From assembly GCA_015233565.1 (NCBI GenBank), contig JADFXM010000012.1:99458-163457 (forward strand): a stretch of 64,000 nucleotides of DNA, read 5' to 3'. Below the pieces are notes generated by a model. The model made no database searches. It was not told the origin of the DNA and worked only from the letters and a program-made list of their open reading frames with translations. The position numbers and the translations under genes are program-made. Every line of letters starts with the position of its first letter. The stretch's first letter is position 1. Shown in pieces: positions 18,407-27,326 of this stretch. This stretch comes from Candidatus Rifleibacteriota bacterium (GTDB lineage: Bacteria > Muiribacteriota > Ozemobacteria > Ozemobacterales > Ozemobacteraceae).

Positions 18407-18958
18407 TCACCTGGAAATTTTTCCCAGGAATTGGGTCATTTCGCTGGAATGGAATTGAAGAATATTCCATTCGTGATTGCCAAAATCCGGGCAGGGCATG
18501 ACTCTCAACCAAAATTCATCGGGATTTGTGGAATCCTTTCCCATGCGGTATTCCTTGGGGTCCTTCCCGAAGGAAAACGCTATTTCCCGTATCACAGAGC
18601 TATGGTGGGCGCCAACATCGGTCCTGTTCTTGAAAATTGCCTGGAAGGCCCGAATGTCCTGTTCCTGGGAAAGTCTCACCTCTTTGTTTTCGAGTTTAAA
18701 AACAATCTCCGGGATTTTTTCCCCCATCCGTTTCAGGAATGCGTCTCTCACGAAGGCATGCGTCGAGTGGCCAATGTAAGAGGCGGCAAGGATAACGGAC
18801 GCTATGACCGCCATGATTAGAAGAACGAGCTGTTGCATTTGCTCATTGGTTGGATTGTACTTTAACTTAACATATGCTAGGGTGAACCATGCCCCAATCC
18901 CCCCAAGCCAGAAAACCGGGAAAAGGTCCCACAGGGAATTTACAGAAAAAATATCCAT
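18407..18958 (-). CDS. Hypothetical two-helix membrane protein
   Basis: 183 residues with two hydrophobic segments (about 10-28 and 42-66), then a soluble C-terminal domain of about 115 residues. No family is recognised. The start is 10 bases after the stop of the degenerate cyclase gene on the same strand, so the two are very likely co-transcribed, with this protein as the membrane partner. The composition is GC-rich compared with the window. Confidence 0.6.
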   Translation of the reverse strand: MDIFSVNSLWDLFPVFWLGGIGAWFTLAYVKLKYNPTNEQMQQLVLLIMAVIASVILAASYIGHSTHAFVRDAFLKRMGEKIPEIVFKLENKEVRLSQEQDIRAFQAIFKNRTDVGAHHSSVIREIAFSFGKDPKEYRMGKDSTNPDEFWLRVMPCPDFGNHEWNILQFHSSEMTQFLGKISR

Positions 18959-18968
18959 GGTCGCGACT

Positions 18969-19706
18969 TCAGCCTCTTCCGGGATCCCGGGGAAATCGGG
19001 TTTCTTCCCGCTGAGGATGGGTACTTTCCCAAACGTCGGGGCAGCCCGCCACCCAGATCTTCCCCTCCGATCCTGGGGCCTCGGTGAACATAACGCCCTC
19101 CATCTTCCCCTGAACTGCCTCGTAGGTGGAAACGCCTAGGCGAATGGTTCCTCCCAGGGGTTCGTTCTCTCCCTTCATGGCCCGGGCCTCGAACAGGGGC
19201 GAACCGACCATGGAAAAATCGAGCCGAACCCCGGGATTACCCACCGATCCGACCAGCAGAACTCCACTGGAAAGAACCTGGACGAGCGAGCGAGCGCAAG
19301 GGAGACCGGCGAGCTTCCCTCGCAGTTCAAAGGCCGCTTGCAAAGCCCGCACTGCGTGCCCATCCCGACGAAAGAAGAGTTGGATCTCGAAGAGATTGAA
19401 CCGGTCGACCGCCCCCCCATGCTTTTGGGCAACTGCACAGACCGGAGATGTGTAAGCTTGGAGATCATTGAAGATGGACTCGGGGGATCCGGAATAATAG
19501 GTTGCTCCCCAGAGAACGTCGCAGATCACCACAGTCCCTTCAATGTTCTCGGGTTTCCCGAGGGAAGATCCTTCCTCGACCAAGCCAGGCGTCGGCCCAC
19601 CCAGGGAAGGCGCTGAAAACGCGGCCATCCGGAAAGCTTCGAGCTCCGTGCGAAGCTTTTTGCACTCGGGACAATCATCCGACGAGAGGAAACTGAATAT
19701 TCCCAT
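18969..19706 (-). CDS. Degenerate class III cyclase homologue (probably non-catalytic)
   Basis: The start at 19706 (MGIFSFLSSDDCPECKKL) is preferred for its GGGGG upstream; a longer start exists at 19787. The cyclase-homology outline is recognisable: VVICDVLWGATYY, IFNDLQAYTSPVCAVAQKHGGAVDRFN, SGVLLVGSVGNPGVRLDFSMVGSPLFEARAM and GGTIRLGVSTYEAVQGKM. Compared with active enzymes the second metal Asp is replaced (FEIQLFF where GDAVMAVF is usual) and the VNxAAR motif becomes LFEARAM, losing the Asn. It likely works as a regulatory or binding domain. An N-terminal CxxC (CPECKK) is also present. GC-rich, likely acquired. Confidence 0.65.
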   Translation of the reverse strand: MGIFSFLSSDDCPECKKLRTELEAFRMAAFSAPSLGGPTPGLVEEGSSLGKPENIEGTVVICDVLWGATYYSGSPESIFNDLQAYTSPVCAVAQKHGGAVDRFNLFEIQLFFRRDGHAVRALQAAFELRGKLAGLPCARSLVQVLSSGVLLVGSVGNPGVRLDFSMVGSPLFEARAMKGENEPLGGTIRLGVSTYEAVQGKMEGVMFTEAPGSEGKIWVAGCPDVWESTHPQREETRFPRDPGRG

Positions 19707-20448
19707 GTCAACCCCCAATGTTCTGACGCGTCTTGCTAGTCCGTTGCAGCGATTGGTTGGCTTATCATCGGACTCTACCCAACTCATCGCTTAGTATCCA
19801 CACCTCTCAGCAAATATCCAGTCTGGTGCTTCGATTATCCGTGTTGTCCGACCGGGTAGATAAATAAATCCAGCAAAACGAAGAAAAAATCAAACTCCGA
19901 AAATATCCAAGATAATCATAAAGATTTTCACCATTCGATGCAATCCACAAATTAAAATAAATCTAAGATGGTTCAAAGTTTCCTGAGAAGGATTCGGGTA
20001 AAATCTTAGGAAGAATTGAAGAGAGGTTCCAAAATATTTCGCGGAAATTAATGAATCCTCGGTGGTTTTTGAATGGTCCCACAGCGAGAAAGAGTAAAAA
20101 TACTTGACTTCTAAAACTGCATCAACACAAACGAAGAAAATTTGGAAAAGATATAGTTGTGCGAAATTTTTTTTGAATTGTATGGTTAATTGGCAATGTC
20201 AATATGAATTTACTCTTTGTTGCTGATGGTCCCACCAGTTGGGCGAGATTGTTGAAAATAAAGTCAGGTCAGTACAAAATTGAATTGCCATGTTAATTCG
20301 GAATCGTTATACTAGTTACGAAAACCGAATTACTTAATAGGATTGAAAACGGCAATGAAAAAATGGTGACAACAACTGATTATTCCGGGACTATGTTCTA
20401 ATAATAATAGTTGGATGCTACCCACTTTTAACATTGGAGAATATTTCA
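19707..20448. other. Divergent intergenic region, nothing firm
   Basis: Separates the minus-strand cyclase-like gene from the plus-strand exported protein. The composition changes from GC-rich to AT-rich at about 19.8 kb, which marks one edge of the GC-rich patch. No repeat, terminator or gene was recognised. Confidence 0.5.
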
Positions 20449-21765
20449 ATGAAGAAAATTTTCGCCCTTGGCATTTTTTTTCTCCTTCTGATAACCTGCG
20501 CTCATTCGTTCGATGAGTCAACTGAAAGTCGTGGGGGATTGGAAAATATCGATCAGGCAAGTCAAGTCAAAAAACCAGCCCAGGAGACTCCAATTACATT
20601 TGCACCGCTTACACAAGGACCGCTGCATCTTACCGCAACTTTTTCAGAGCCGATCCTGAGGAATATGGTGGATGCTGCCGATATTTCGCCTGATGGCAAA
20701 ATATCGGCAGCACTGAAGGACGGGGCAATCCTCTTTTCTCCTTTCAATGGGGGGCCGTTGAGTTCCCAGACTACGGAATTAAGCAGCATTGAATGTCTTT
20801 CAAGAGGTGCTTCCCCCCTGTGGAAGTGGTCTGAAGATTGCAGCTTCGTTTGGACGGCCCGCCGTGAAGTTCAACACCCAAGCCATTTCGCTATTTCCGG
20901 AATGCAGGCCGTGCAAATCTTTCCGAAAGGTGAAACCAGGATCCTCCCGCCTCTGGAACACCCCGCTGGCCTTCTGGATCAACTTCTGTGGATTGACAAC
21001 AAGGGAAAGGCATTCGCTGAATTTGGGATGAAGGGGGGATATTACCGTCCTGAACGCGAAAATCCTGATCCGACTTTTGCGATGGTTGATGCAAGCCGAG
21101 GCAGTATTCTCGACTCGTTTTCCATATTCAAATTTGCAAAAGAAGCGAGGGTCACGATCAATTACCCCCAGGCGATCGGGCTCGCCAATGCAGCAATGAC
21201 TGTGCTTCCCGACGGGCGAATCAAAGTCCTTCTCGACATCCCGAACATTGTTGGATGGGTAGTCTGGACGCAAAGCGAACCCCCCCGATTGCTGGCCAAT
21301 CCGTATCCCCAAGGATTAGACAAACAAATAGCCATGACTCCCGATGGTGAGTGCATTCTGGTTGTTCAGGTCCTGCGCACTGATGGCGCCGTTGTTTCCG
21401 ATACTCCTGGCAAGGAGGGATATACACCTGGCAAATCGGTGGAAGGCACTCTGGCATCCTTGTATGAGCTCAACACGGGAAAGAAGCTCTGGAACATCGC
21501 GGCAAAGATCACCCGAGACTGCTCAGGCACACCACCTGCGCCAGTAATAAGCGATGACGGCCGGTTTGCCTTGCTCCGCATTCCTGCAGAGGAAGAGGAT
21601 CCGTATATAGCCCTTGTTTCCATGCAGGATGGTAAAACCCTGCAACGCCTGCCAATCCACCAGAAGATGGACTCCTCGGCAAATCGAATGGGCTTCTTCC
21701 AAAATGGGGTCTGGACTCAGGAAGGGTACGATACCGTTCTATACTCATGGGAAGGCGGAAAATAG
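20449..21765 (+). CDS. Exported protein of unknown function, propeller-like repeats possible
   Basis: The ATG at 20449 has GGAG nine bases upstream. The signal peptide MKKIFALGIFFLLLITCAHS ends near a cysteine; the residues before it (LIT) do not fit a standard lipobox well. The 438-residue mature region has recurring blade-like segments such as DISPDGKISAALKDGAILF, MTPDGECILVVQVLRTDGA and ISDDGRFALLRIPAEEEDPYIALVS, as in WD40/TolB-type propellers that read out stored values. No catalytic motif was seen. It has no operon partner. Confidence 0.65.
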   Translation: MKKIFALGIFFLLLITCAHSFDESTESRGGLENIDQASQVKKPAQETPITFAPLTQGPLHLTATFSEPILRNMVDAADISPDGKISAALKDGAILFSPFNGGPLSSQTTELSSIECLSRGASPLWKWSEDCSFVWTARREVQHPSHFAISGMQAVQIFPKGETRILPPLEHPAGLLDQLLWIDNKGKAFAEFGMKGGYYRPERENPDPTFAMVDASRGSILDSFSIFKFAKEARVTINYPQAIGLANAAMTVLPDGRIKVLLDIPNIVGWVVWTQSEPPRLLANPYPQGLDKQIAMTPDGECILVVQVLRTDGAVVSDTPGKEGYTPGKSVEGTLASLYELNTGKKLWNIAAKITRDCSGTPPAPVISDDGRFALLRIPAEEEDPYIALVSMQDGKTLQRLPIHQKMDSSANRMGFFQNGVWTQEGYDTVLYSWEGGK

Positions 21766-21791
21766 GAAACTGTTAATTGCGCCTCAGTTAC

Positions 21792-22046
21792 TTAATTCTT
21801 ACCTTGAACACGTATCCAAACCTGTTTGCCCCAAACCTTGTTCTTCAAAAACTGTTTATTCACTACCAGCGCATCCATCCAAACGAGCAACATCCCATCC
21901 CCTGATAGCGCCTCCAACGGCCCTCCCACTGTCCAAGAAAAAATGAAATCATCGATTGAAAGCCTTTCCCTTGGTAAGATTTCAAATCCCTGCAAACAAA
22001 TTCCAACTGTCCTAAACCAAATTGACTTTTTTTCTCGAGTAAACAT
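21792..22046 (-). pseudogene. Fragment of an unrecognised protein
   Basis: The frame ends with a plausible globular segment (LEALSGDGMLLVWMDALVV then VNKQFLKNKVWGKQVWIRV). It has no ribosome site or natural start, so I read it as the surviving 3' part of a gene. The family is unknown. Confidence 0.35.
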
Positions 22047-22116
22047 CCATACTGTGGAAGAAAATCACACATGGAAATGAGGCAAGTCCCTGATGGTCAA
22101 AAATTAGAAAGTCGTC

Positions 22117-22146
22117 TTGCCCCGCAAAAAAAAGGAATGATATACT
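22117..22146 (+). promoter_or_regulatory. Promoter-like module, also found at 53314
   Basis: TTGCCC (22117-22122), 18-base spacer, TATACT (22141-22146). The 15 bases AAAGTCGTCTTGCCC and the spacing are the same at 53305-53343. Confidence 0.5.
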
Positions 22147-22224
22147 ACTTGGAAAAAAGGAAATGCTAATCCAAGGGAGGATCGCTTTGACTGAAAATTT
22201 GGCCCGAGAGGAGGTTCCCTGATC

Positions 22225-22866
22225 GTGCGCTCGGACATTCCCTTGGGCAACGAGCGATTACGCCGCCCAACTCAGGTTTTTCGCTACACCTTCGATGACT
22301 TCTTCGATGGACTATGGTCTCACAAGCGGAAACTACCTGCTCATGGCGACCATTGTGTGGTCCCTGTGGAGGCTGCAGTCGCAGGCGATCTTCAGGTAAT
22401 AGCTGCCCGTGCTCTTGGCGGGCCACAACAACACGTGGTGGACCTGGATCCGTTGGCGGAGATCCCCTCGGTGGAATCGATCATCACATGTGCGCGGGTT
22501 CGAGCCAGCCGGGACCTGCCCGGAATCCGCGAGTTTCTTCAGGGCCCCTTCGCGGGCATACCCGAGAGCTCAACCATTCGGCGATTCACCGGATTGCAGA
22601 ATCTCTACGCCGCTGACATGGGCTTACCTACCAAGCTGGATCTGGACATGCTTCCGGCCGACCAGATACGGAAGCTGGCCTTCACACGGTGGAAAGTGAC
22701 GAGCATGGCTCCACTGGCGCGCATGAACCGTCTGGTCAGCTTGCTGGCGCACCTTTTCAAGGAACCGCTGGATGCAATCGCCACGATGAAGTCTTTGCAA
22801 CGGCTGAAAATCATCGGGCCGGCGAAAGGATGGACCAAGCTACGGGATTGCACTCAGCTCGAGGAA
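22225..22866 (+). pseudogene. GC-rich leucine-rich-repeat-like gene fragment
   Basis: From about 22430 the frame reads as repeating units (SVESIITCARVRASRDLPGI, FTGLQNLYAADMGLP, KLAFTRWKVTSMAPLARM, MKSLQRLKIIGPAKGW) similar to bacterial leucine-rich-repeat proteins. Codon use is much more GC-rich than that of the flanks. The fragment ends abruptly at about 22860, where the sequence becomes the opposite-strand hydroxyacyl-CoA dehydrogenase; beyond that point the frame is an artefact. The 5' part (22225-22430) is doubtful. It lacks both natural ends. Confidence 0.5.
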
Positions 22867-23201
22867 GCGTCTTCATCTAGTTGTGCAAAGAGATTTCGCT
22901 TTGCTTCCAGGTCTTCATTAATTGACTCTATAACCAGATCGCTTTCCATTACCCCCTCAGATAACTTTTCAGTTGATTGTATTCGTTCAAGAATTTCCTC
23001 TTTTTCTTTCGTGCACAGTCTTCCATCCCCAATTCGCCGATCGAGCTCCTTTTGAATGTTAATTCCGGCCTGCAATAATCTCTGCTTACTGGAATCAACA
23101 AATTTAACCAAAAAACCATGAACTGCGCATTTCAACGCAATTTGATGCCCCATTACTCCTGAGCCCACAACGCAAATTCGTTTTATAGATTTTATCGCCA
23201 T
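22854..23201 (-). pseudogene. 3-hydroxyacyl-CoA dehydrogenase, N-terminal fragment
   Basis: The N-terminus IKRICVVGSGVMGHQIALKCAVHG is the NAD-binding motif of 3-hydroxyacyl-CoA (or 3-hydroxybutyryl-CoA) dehydrogenases, followed by VKFVDSSKQRL and ESDLVIESINEDLEAKRNLFAQLDE. Only about 113 of the expected 280-300 residues remain: the frame runs into GC-rich sequence at about 22860 and stops. The rest of the NAD domain and all of the substrate domain, with the catalytic His, are gone, so it is non-functional. It was probably once part of beta-oxidation or PHA turnover. Confidence 0.85.
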
Positions 23202-23490
23202 AGACCCATCTCCTATTAGAAAATCTTTGAATTTAAAGGCTTATTTTAGAGCTCTATATAGTTCCAATGCTTCACTCCAAGGGCAAAGATCTAACCCCAT
23301 CTGGTAGAATTCATTTTTTTTAATTAAAATAATAAATTGTTGTAATTTAAGTCGTTAAAATAATATTCTATTGTTATTTTAGCAACAAGAAATTATTCAG
23401 CTGAGACCACCGCATCAAATCTACCGAAAAGTTAAGCACTTTTCAGATTGTCAAAAAAAGGGAAAATTTAGTCAATTACCTGGAGGTTCT

Positions 23491-23904
23491 ATGAAAATCA
23501 ATTTGTCCCGTTATTTGCCCGTGTTTCTGGTTGGCCTGCTTGGTGGCTTATTGGGAAGTTCACTACATATCTCTTCTCCCGCTGAGGCAGCAAATAATGC
23601 CTATATGTGGGCGTCTGGGATGTCTGTAAGCGGAGATGACTCAAAACAACGTCTTCAACTGGCAGTCTACGAAGCACCTGGGGAGAAAGGTCTGCCTATG
23701 GTTGGGTTATCCGATAATCATGAACATCTGAGAATGCTCCTGCGTTTGGCAGGAAATAATGAATCCCCTGTAATCGTCATCAAAGACAAGCAAGGACGTG
23801 ATCGCTTGGTGATGGGTTTGGACCTTGACAGCCCACAGGAAGAGCCCTTTCTGGCAACCTTTGATGCACAGGGGCAAAAACACCTGATCTTCGGATCTTA
23901 CTGA
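23491..23904 (+). CDS. Small exported or membrane-anchored hypothetical protein
   Basis: GGAGG lies six bases before the ATG. An N-terminal hydrophobic segment (LPVFLVGLLGGLLGSSLHI) ends at a possible cleavage site, SPAEAAN. The remaining 100 residues form a repetitive beta pattern (QLAVYEAPGEKGLPMVGLSD, MLLRLAGNNESPVIVIKDKQ, GRDRLVMGLDLDSPQEEPF, LATFDAQGQKHLIFG) like short tandem beta hairpins. No known family was identified. It begins a series of three small exported proteins, each with its own ribosome site. Confidence 0.7.
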   Translation: MKINLSRYLPVFLVGLLGGLLGSSLHISSPAEAANNAYMWASGMSVSGDDSKQRLQLAVYEAPGEKGLPMVGLSDNHEHLRMLLRLAGNNESPVIVIKDKQGRDRLVMGLDLDSPQEEPFLATFDAQGQKHLIFGSY

Positions 23905-24087
23905 AGCTCAAACAACAAGAACCTTCTTTTATTGAGGTCTTTTTTCAAGAAATACTCAATTGGATAAATCACCACGAATGGTTTTCCCGCATTTGCTGAT
24001 TCTATCAAACGATTAAAGATTTTTCCGTTTGACATTTCAAATCAATTATAGTAAAGAATGGCAATCAAACCAAATAGGAGGTTTTTA

Positions 24088-24555
24088 ATGAAAAACTTTG
24101 TTACCGTTTTATCGATTATTGCTCTGACCGGCTTTTTCTTCGTAGGAAGCCCCTCATTTGCAGCTGAAAAAGAGGGAACGACCTTAAAAGGAGCTACGAT
24201 TTATTCGTATGACACCACCACCGATGCAAAAGAAGTCGCCGCGACAATTCTCAAGGTTATTAAAAATAAAGGGCGTGTGAAAATTATCGTAATCACTGGC
24301 ACTCACGGAGCTAGCAACGGAACAGTAGACAAAAGCTTCGCCGAAGTAAATTTCAAGATGGAAGATTTTGGCACAGCAAATGTTTCCAGTAACCTGATCA
24401 CTATTAGAGATTATCACCAGACTGCCCCGAATAGATGGAAAGAAATTAGCGATTCAGGGAATAAAGTCGTTATAGTTTTGGCTTGGTGCTATAGCAATCA
24501 ATGGTTGTCAAATAAAACAGCTCAAGGAAATAAGAACTTGATCGCAATGAAATAA
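24088..24555 (+). CDS. Small exported protein with caspase-like His/Cys pattern
   Basis: AGGAGG precedes the ATG at 24088 (a start at 24058 is less likely). The signal peptide is MKNFVTVLSIIALTGFF with cleavage after SFA. The mature 120 residues contain KIIVITGTHGASNG (H73) and KVVIVLAWCYSNQWL (C134), each at the end of a hydrophobic strand. This strand-His-Gly and strand-x-x-Cys order resembles the catalytic dyad layout of caspase-fold (clan CD) proteins, although the protein is short and other family marks are missing. Function is not assigned; a TTGACA box lies at about 24029. Confidence 0.65.
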   Translation: MKNFVTVLSIIALTGFFFVGSPSFAAEKEGTTLKGATIYSYDTTTDAKEVAATILKVIKNKGRVKIIVITGTHGASNGTVDKSFAEVNFKMEDFGTANVSSNLITIRDYHQTAPNRWKEISDSGNKVVIVLAWCYSNQWLSNKTAQGNKNLIAMK

Positions 24556-24705
24556 CTTTTTTGACAAAACCGCAACTAGTAAAGCGTTTCCTAAATATCG
24601 TTGCATTCGTAGTCGGCACATAAATTTTGATTTGGTACGGGTTGATTGTCGTGTTTTCAGATTTTTTGTAAGGACAGTATTTACAAATTTATCAGGAGGA
24701 AGTGG

Positions 24706-25242
24706 ATGAAGCGTATTTTTATTGTATCTGTTTTTTTCGTTATGTGCGTATTGTTATCGTCTCCAGTTTTTGCTGTGAACAAGTTTGTATACCCCGATCA
24801 GAAAAATCCCATGTTTGAAATCACCTTTCCTGACACATGGAAAACAGATTTCGATGACAAGGGCGTCTTGCACGCTTACCCGGAGAACTGGGAAGTTTAT
24901 TGGATCATGACCGTTGCTGAAGGCGGAGATAAGGGAAACACTAAAACTGAAGAGGCTATGACCAAGCAGATCAACGAATGGATCAAAGATTACAAGTATG
25001 AGGAAAAAGCTAAGGAATTCAAAATCAATGACATTGACTTTTGGGTATGGGATGGAACAGGGATCGACAATTACAAAGACTCCAAGACTTTTGGAAAACC
25101 GGTTTCCGTCGAATATTGTGAATTTGAACCAAAAGAAGGAACTGTAGGACACATCGTCTCCTTTGAAGATCCGGCAAATACCAAGAAATATTCTGAAGAT
25201 ATGAAATCTATCATGGAATCAATCAAAATCATTAAGAAATAG
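24706..25242 (+). CDS. Small exported hypothetical protein
   Basis: AGGAGG precedes the ATG at 24706; the signal peptide MKRIFIVSVFFVMCVLLSS ends at VFA. The mature domain of about 155 residues (FVYPDQKNPMFEITFPDTWK, later GHIVSFEDPANTKKYSEDMK and SIMESIKIIKK) has the outline of PsbP/DUF1795-like domains: an early FP-x-W motif, a central sheet and a last helix ending in IMESIK. It would be secreted or periplasmic. Two terminators follow. Confidence 0.7.
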   Translation: MKRIFIVSVFFVMCVLLSSPVFAVNKFVYPDQKNPMFEITFPDTWKTDFDDKGVLHAYPENWEVYWIMTVAEGGDKGNTKTEEAMTKQINEWIKDYKYEEKAKEFKINDIDFWVWDGTGIDNYKDSKTFGKPVSVEYCEFEPKEGTVGHIVSFEDPANTKKYSEDMKSIMESIKIIKK

Positions 25243-25294
25243 GACTTTCAAAACTGCGGGTTAAAAATCGCTCCAGTTAAAAATTGATAATAGG

Positions 25295-25318
25295 AAAACA
25301 AACCCGCATGTTTGTTTT
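25295..25318 (+). terminator. Terminator after the 24706 gene
   Basis: AAAACAAAC (25295-25303) pairs perfectly with GTTTGTTTT (25310-25318). Confidence 0.6.
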
Positions 25319-25329
25319 ACACAGATACC

Positions 25330-25376
25330 AAATCCTCGCCCGGTTAGTTTACAACAGACGAGGATTTTTCATTTTT
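25330..25376 (+). terminator. Second terminator-like hairpin
   Basis: AAATCCTCG (25330-25338) pairs with CGAGGATTT (25359-25367) and is followed by a T-rich run. Confidence 0.6.
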
Positions 25377-25667
25377 TTGCCAAAGGAGCAATTTTCTAAA
25401 AAATTCGGTTACCTGATAAGCATCAGATTTCTTTACAATGGCAAGCAGGTAGAGAGTTTTGTTGCAATAGCCTGGGGAATCAACGCGCACCAGGGTGGTA
25501 GACCCGGCTAATTTCTGACCCACCATAAAAGAAAAAAAGACCCATCAAAGAAAATCAGCAACTAAAGAAAAAGCTTGGTCAAAAGAGTTAAATGTTGCCA
25601 CACGGCAACGTGGGTCAGTATTCCGACGGTGCCTGGGTCAGTTTTTATCCGGTGGTAACACCAGGGT

Positions 25668-25872
25668 CAGAATTCCTGGTATCGATAGTTTGCATTTTCT
25701 CGGAAAATAGCTTAAAAAGGTATTTTCCTGATTTTGGAATGCTTTTCGGATGGATTTAATCCTGAGACCAACTTTCATAAAAATAAATCAGAAGATGCCT
25801 TCCAAAGTAACTTGGTGATTCATTAACCGAAAAAATGGCATCAAATTTAAATCCCCGAGGTTGGGAATTCTG
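25668..25872. repeat. MITE-like element R2, copy B (intact)
   Basis: 205 bases bounded by the inverted ends CAGAATTCC (25668-25676) and GGAATTCTG (25864-25872). It aligns almost base for base with the two arms of copy A at 15.3-15.8 kb and represents the uninterrupted form. Just upstream, GGGTCAG occurs three times in 60 bases (about 25610-25670). Confidence 0.75.
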
Positions 25873-25929
25873 AGGGTGTTATTTCTTGGTTAATAAATAG
25901 CTGGCACAGAACTTGACCTTAATTAGAAG

Positions 25930-26049
25930 CTGTCGAATAATCTCAGTATATTTAATTCGGGACAAAGCGACTCGCTGTTGATGCTAAAAAGCGAGGCGAA
26001 AAATCGGGTGGGCACATTAAAAAATGAAAATCATAGTGTTTTTCGACAG
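25930..26049. repeat. MITE-like element R1, copy B
   Basis: 120 bases with perfect 8-base ends CTGTCGAA (25930-25937) and TTCGACAG (26042-26049). Same length and interior landmarks as copy A at 9045. Confidence 0.7.
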
Positions 26050-26113
26050 TCTTGTTAGAAATGTGTAAAAAAAGCCTTCAACACATTCACTTTAGGGAAA
26101 AATGAAAAAAGAA

Positions 26114-26142
26114 TTGACTCCTGCCATCCCCAACTTTATAAT
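26114..26142 (+). promoter_or_regulatory. Strong sigma-70 type promoter of the phaC-phaE operon
   Basis: TTGACT (26114-26119), 17-base spacer, TATAAT (26137-26142), about 50 bases before the phaC start codon. Confidence 0.75.
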
Positions 26143-26192
26143 AATCATGCCTCCTTTCCGGGGGTATGATTTTGGTAAGAGAGGAATTAAAA

Positions 26193-27299
26193 ATGCCTGA
26201 AATTCCCGTTCAGAAGTTTGCCTTTGATGAAAAATTTAAAGATGATCTTGCACGAGCTAAAAGATTTCTGGAATACCTCCAGGAATCCTCTGAAAGAGGC
26301 TCCAGGGCTGACGAAGCACAACTAGCTTCCATGAACATGGCCAGAACCCCATATAAAACCCTCTATTCTGAAGGTTCTACAAGATTGATGGAATATGAAG
26401 TTCTTGGTGGCCCACCCAGAAAAATACCGATCTTCATGGTCTACTCTTTTATCAACCGCTGGTACATCCTTGACCTTCAACCCGACCACTCCTTTATCGA
26501 AGCACTTTCCAAAAAAGGATTCAAAGTATATCTTCTCGACTGGGGAATCCCCGGCCTGGAAAGCGCCGGCCTAGGCCTTGAATACTATCTTGAAAAGGTT
26601 GCAAAAAGAGCTGTTCAAAGAATCCGCCGAAAACATTCGAATACTCCAATCAACCTGTTTGGATACTGCCTTGGCGGAACATTAGCAGCCATTATGGCTT
26701 CCCTTCATCCCGAGTATTACGCAAGTCAAATTTTACTTACTACCCCGATTAAATTCAAAAATGCCGGTATTTTATCCCTCTGGACAAACAAAGATTTTTT
26801 TGATCCTTCAAAACTTGCTAATGCCTTTGGATGCATCCCGGAAGAAATCCTGCATGCCCCATTTCCTTTGATGAGACCAAAAGATTCTCTTGCCAGACCT
26901 AGAGTTCTTTTCGATAACATACTCAGCGACTCATTTCTTGAAAATTTCCGCTCACTTGATCGATGGGCTACTGATAATGTCCCTTTCCCCGGAAAAGTAT
27001 TCCAGGAATTCATTAAATACTGCTATCAAAACGATCTCTTAGCCGAAGGAAAAATGAAAATAGGGGACACTGAAGTCGACCTAAGTAAAATAAAATCCCC
27101 AACATTAAATATTTTTGCAACGCAAGATCATATCGTTCCACCTGATACAGCAAGAGAAAGTGCAGACGTCCTTACCGGCTGCCAAACAACTAACCGCGAA
27201 TACCCGGTTGGACACCTTACCGTTACAGTCGGAAGCCCCGTTCGAGAACAAGTGTGGAGTGAAACTATCTCCTGGCTTGAAGAAAATGGGCTGGCCTGA
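26193..27299 (+). CDS. phaC: Class III-type poly(R)-hydroxyalkanoate synthase, catalytic subunit
   Basis: The ATG at 26193 has GAGAGG upstream and is preferred over one at 26166. PhaC polymerises 3-hydroxyacyl-CoA on the granule surface. The lipase-like box GYCLGG contains nucleophile C159; D312 (FATQDHIVP) and H341 (PVGHLTVTVG) complete the triad. The 368-residue length and VYSFINRWYILDLQPDHSF segment fit class III/IV synthases, which need a PhaE or PhaR subunit. The next gene, 27 bases on, encodes a PhaE-like protein, so the pair should form the active enzyme. Confidence 0.93.
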   Translation: MPEIPVQKFAFDEKFKDDLARAKRFLEYLQESSERGSRADEAQLASMNMARTPYKTLYSEGSTRLMEYEVLGGPPRKIPIFMVYSFINRWYILDLQPDHSFIEALSKKGFKVYLLDWGIPGLESAGLGLEYYLEKVAKRAVQRIRRKHSNTPINLFGYCLGGTLAAIMASLHPEYYASQILLTTPIKFKNAGILSLWTNKDFFDPSKLANAFGCIPEEILHAPFPLMRPKDSLARPRVLFDNILSDSFLENFRSLDRWATDNVPFPGKVFQEFIKYCYQNDLLAEGKMKIGDTEVDLSKIKSPTLNIFATQDHIVPPDTARESADVLTGCQTTNREYPVGHLTVTVGSPVREQVWSETISWLEENGLA

Positions 27300-27326
27300 T
27301 TAATTTTGAATGATTAGGAGAAAAAA

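Larger units (their letters stand above)
21766..22224. other. Debris region with promoter-like module
   Basis: Contains a probable minus-strand gene fragment (21792-22046) and a promoter-like module (22117-22146). The latter leads into a frame that stops after eleven codons (TTG ACT GAA ... CCC TGA at about 22186-22221), suggesting a gene start cut off by recombination. Confidence 0.45.

Noticed and set aside
18431..19794. Several plus-strand frames in the GC-rich patch
   Set aside because: High GC gives long spurious frames; the minus-strand frames show the cyclase motifs and ribosome sites.
20449..20520. Lipoprotein signal at the start of the 20449 protein
   Set aside because: The residues before the Cys are LIT, which does not fit the usual lipobox; an ordinary signal peptide is safer.
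22495..22520. GGGTTCGAGCC resembling a tRNA T-arm
   Set aside because: No acceptor or anticodon arms can be formed; it is coding sequence of the GC-rich fragment.
25590..25670. Three GGGTCAG repeats as a possible CRISPR-like or iteron array
   Set aside because: Irregular spacing and only three short units; no cas genes or replication genes nearby.
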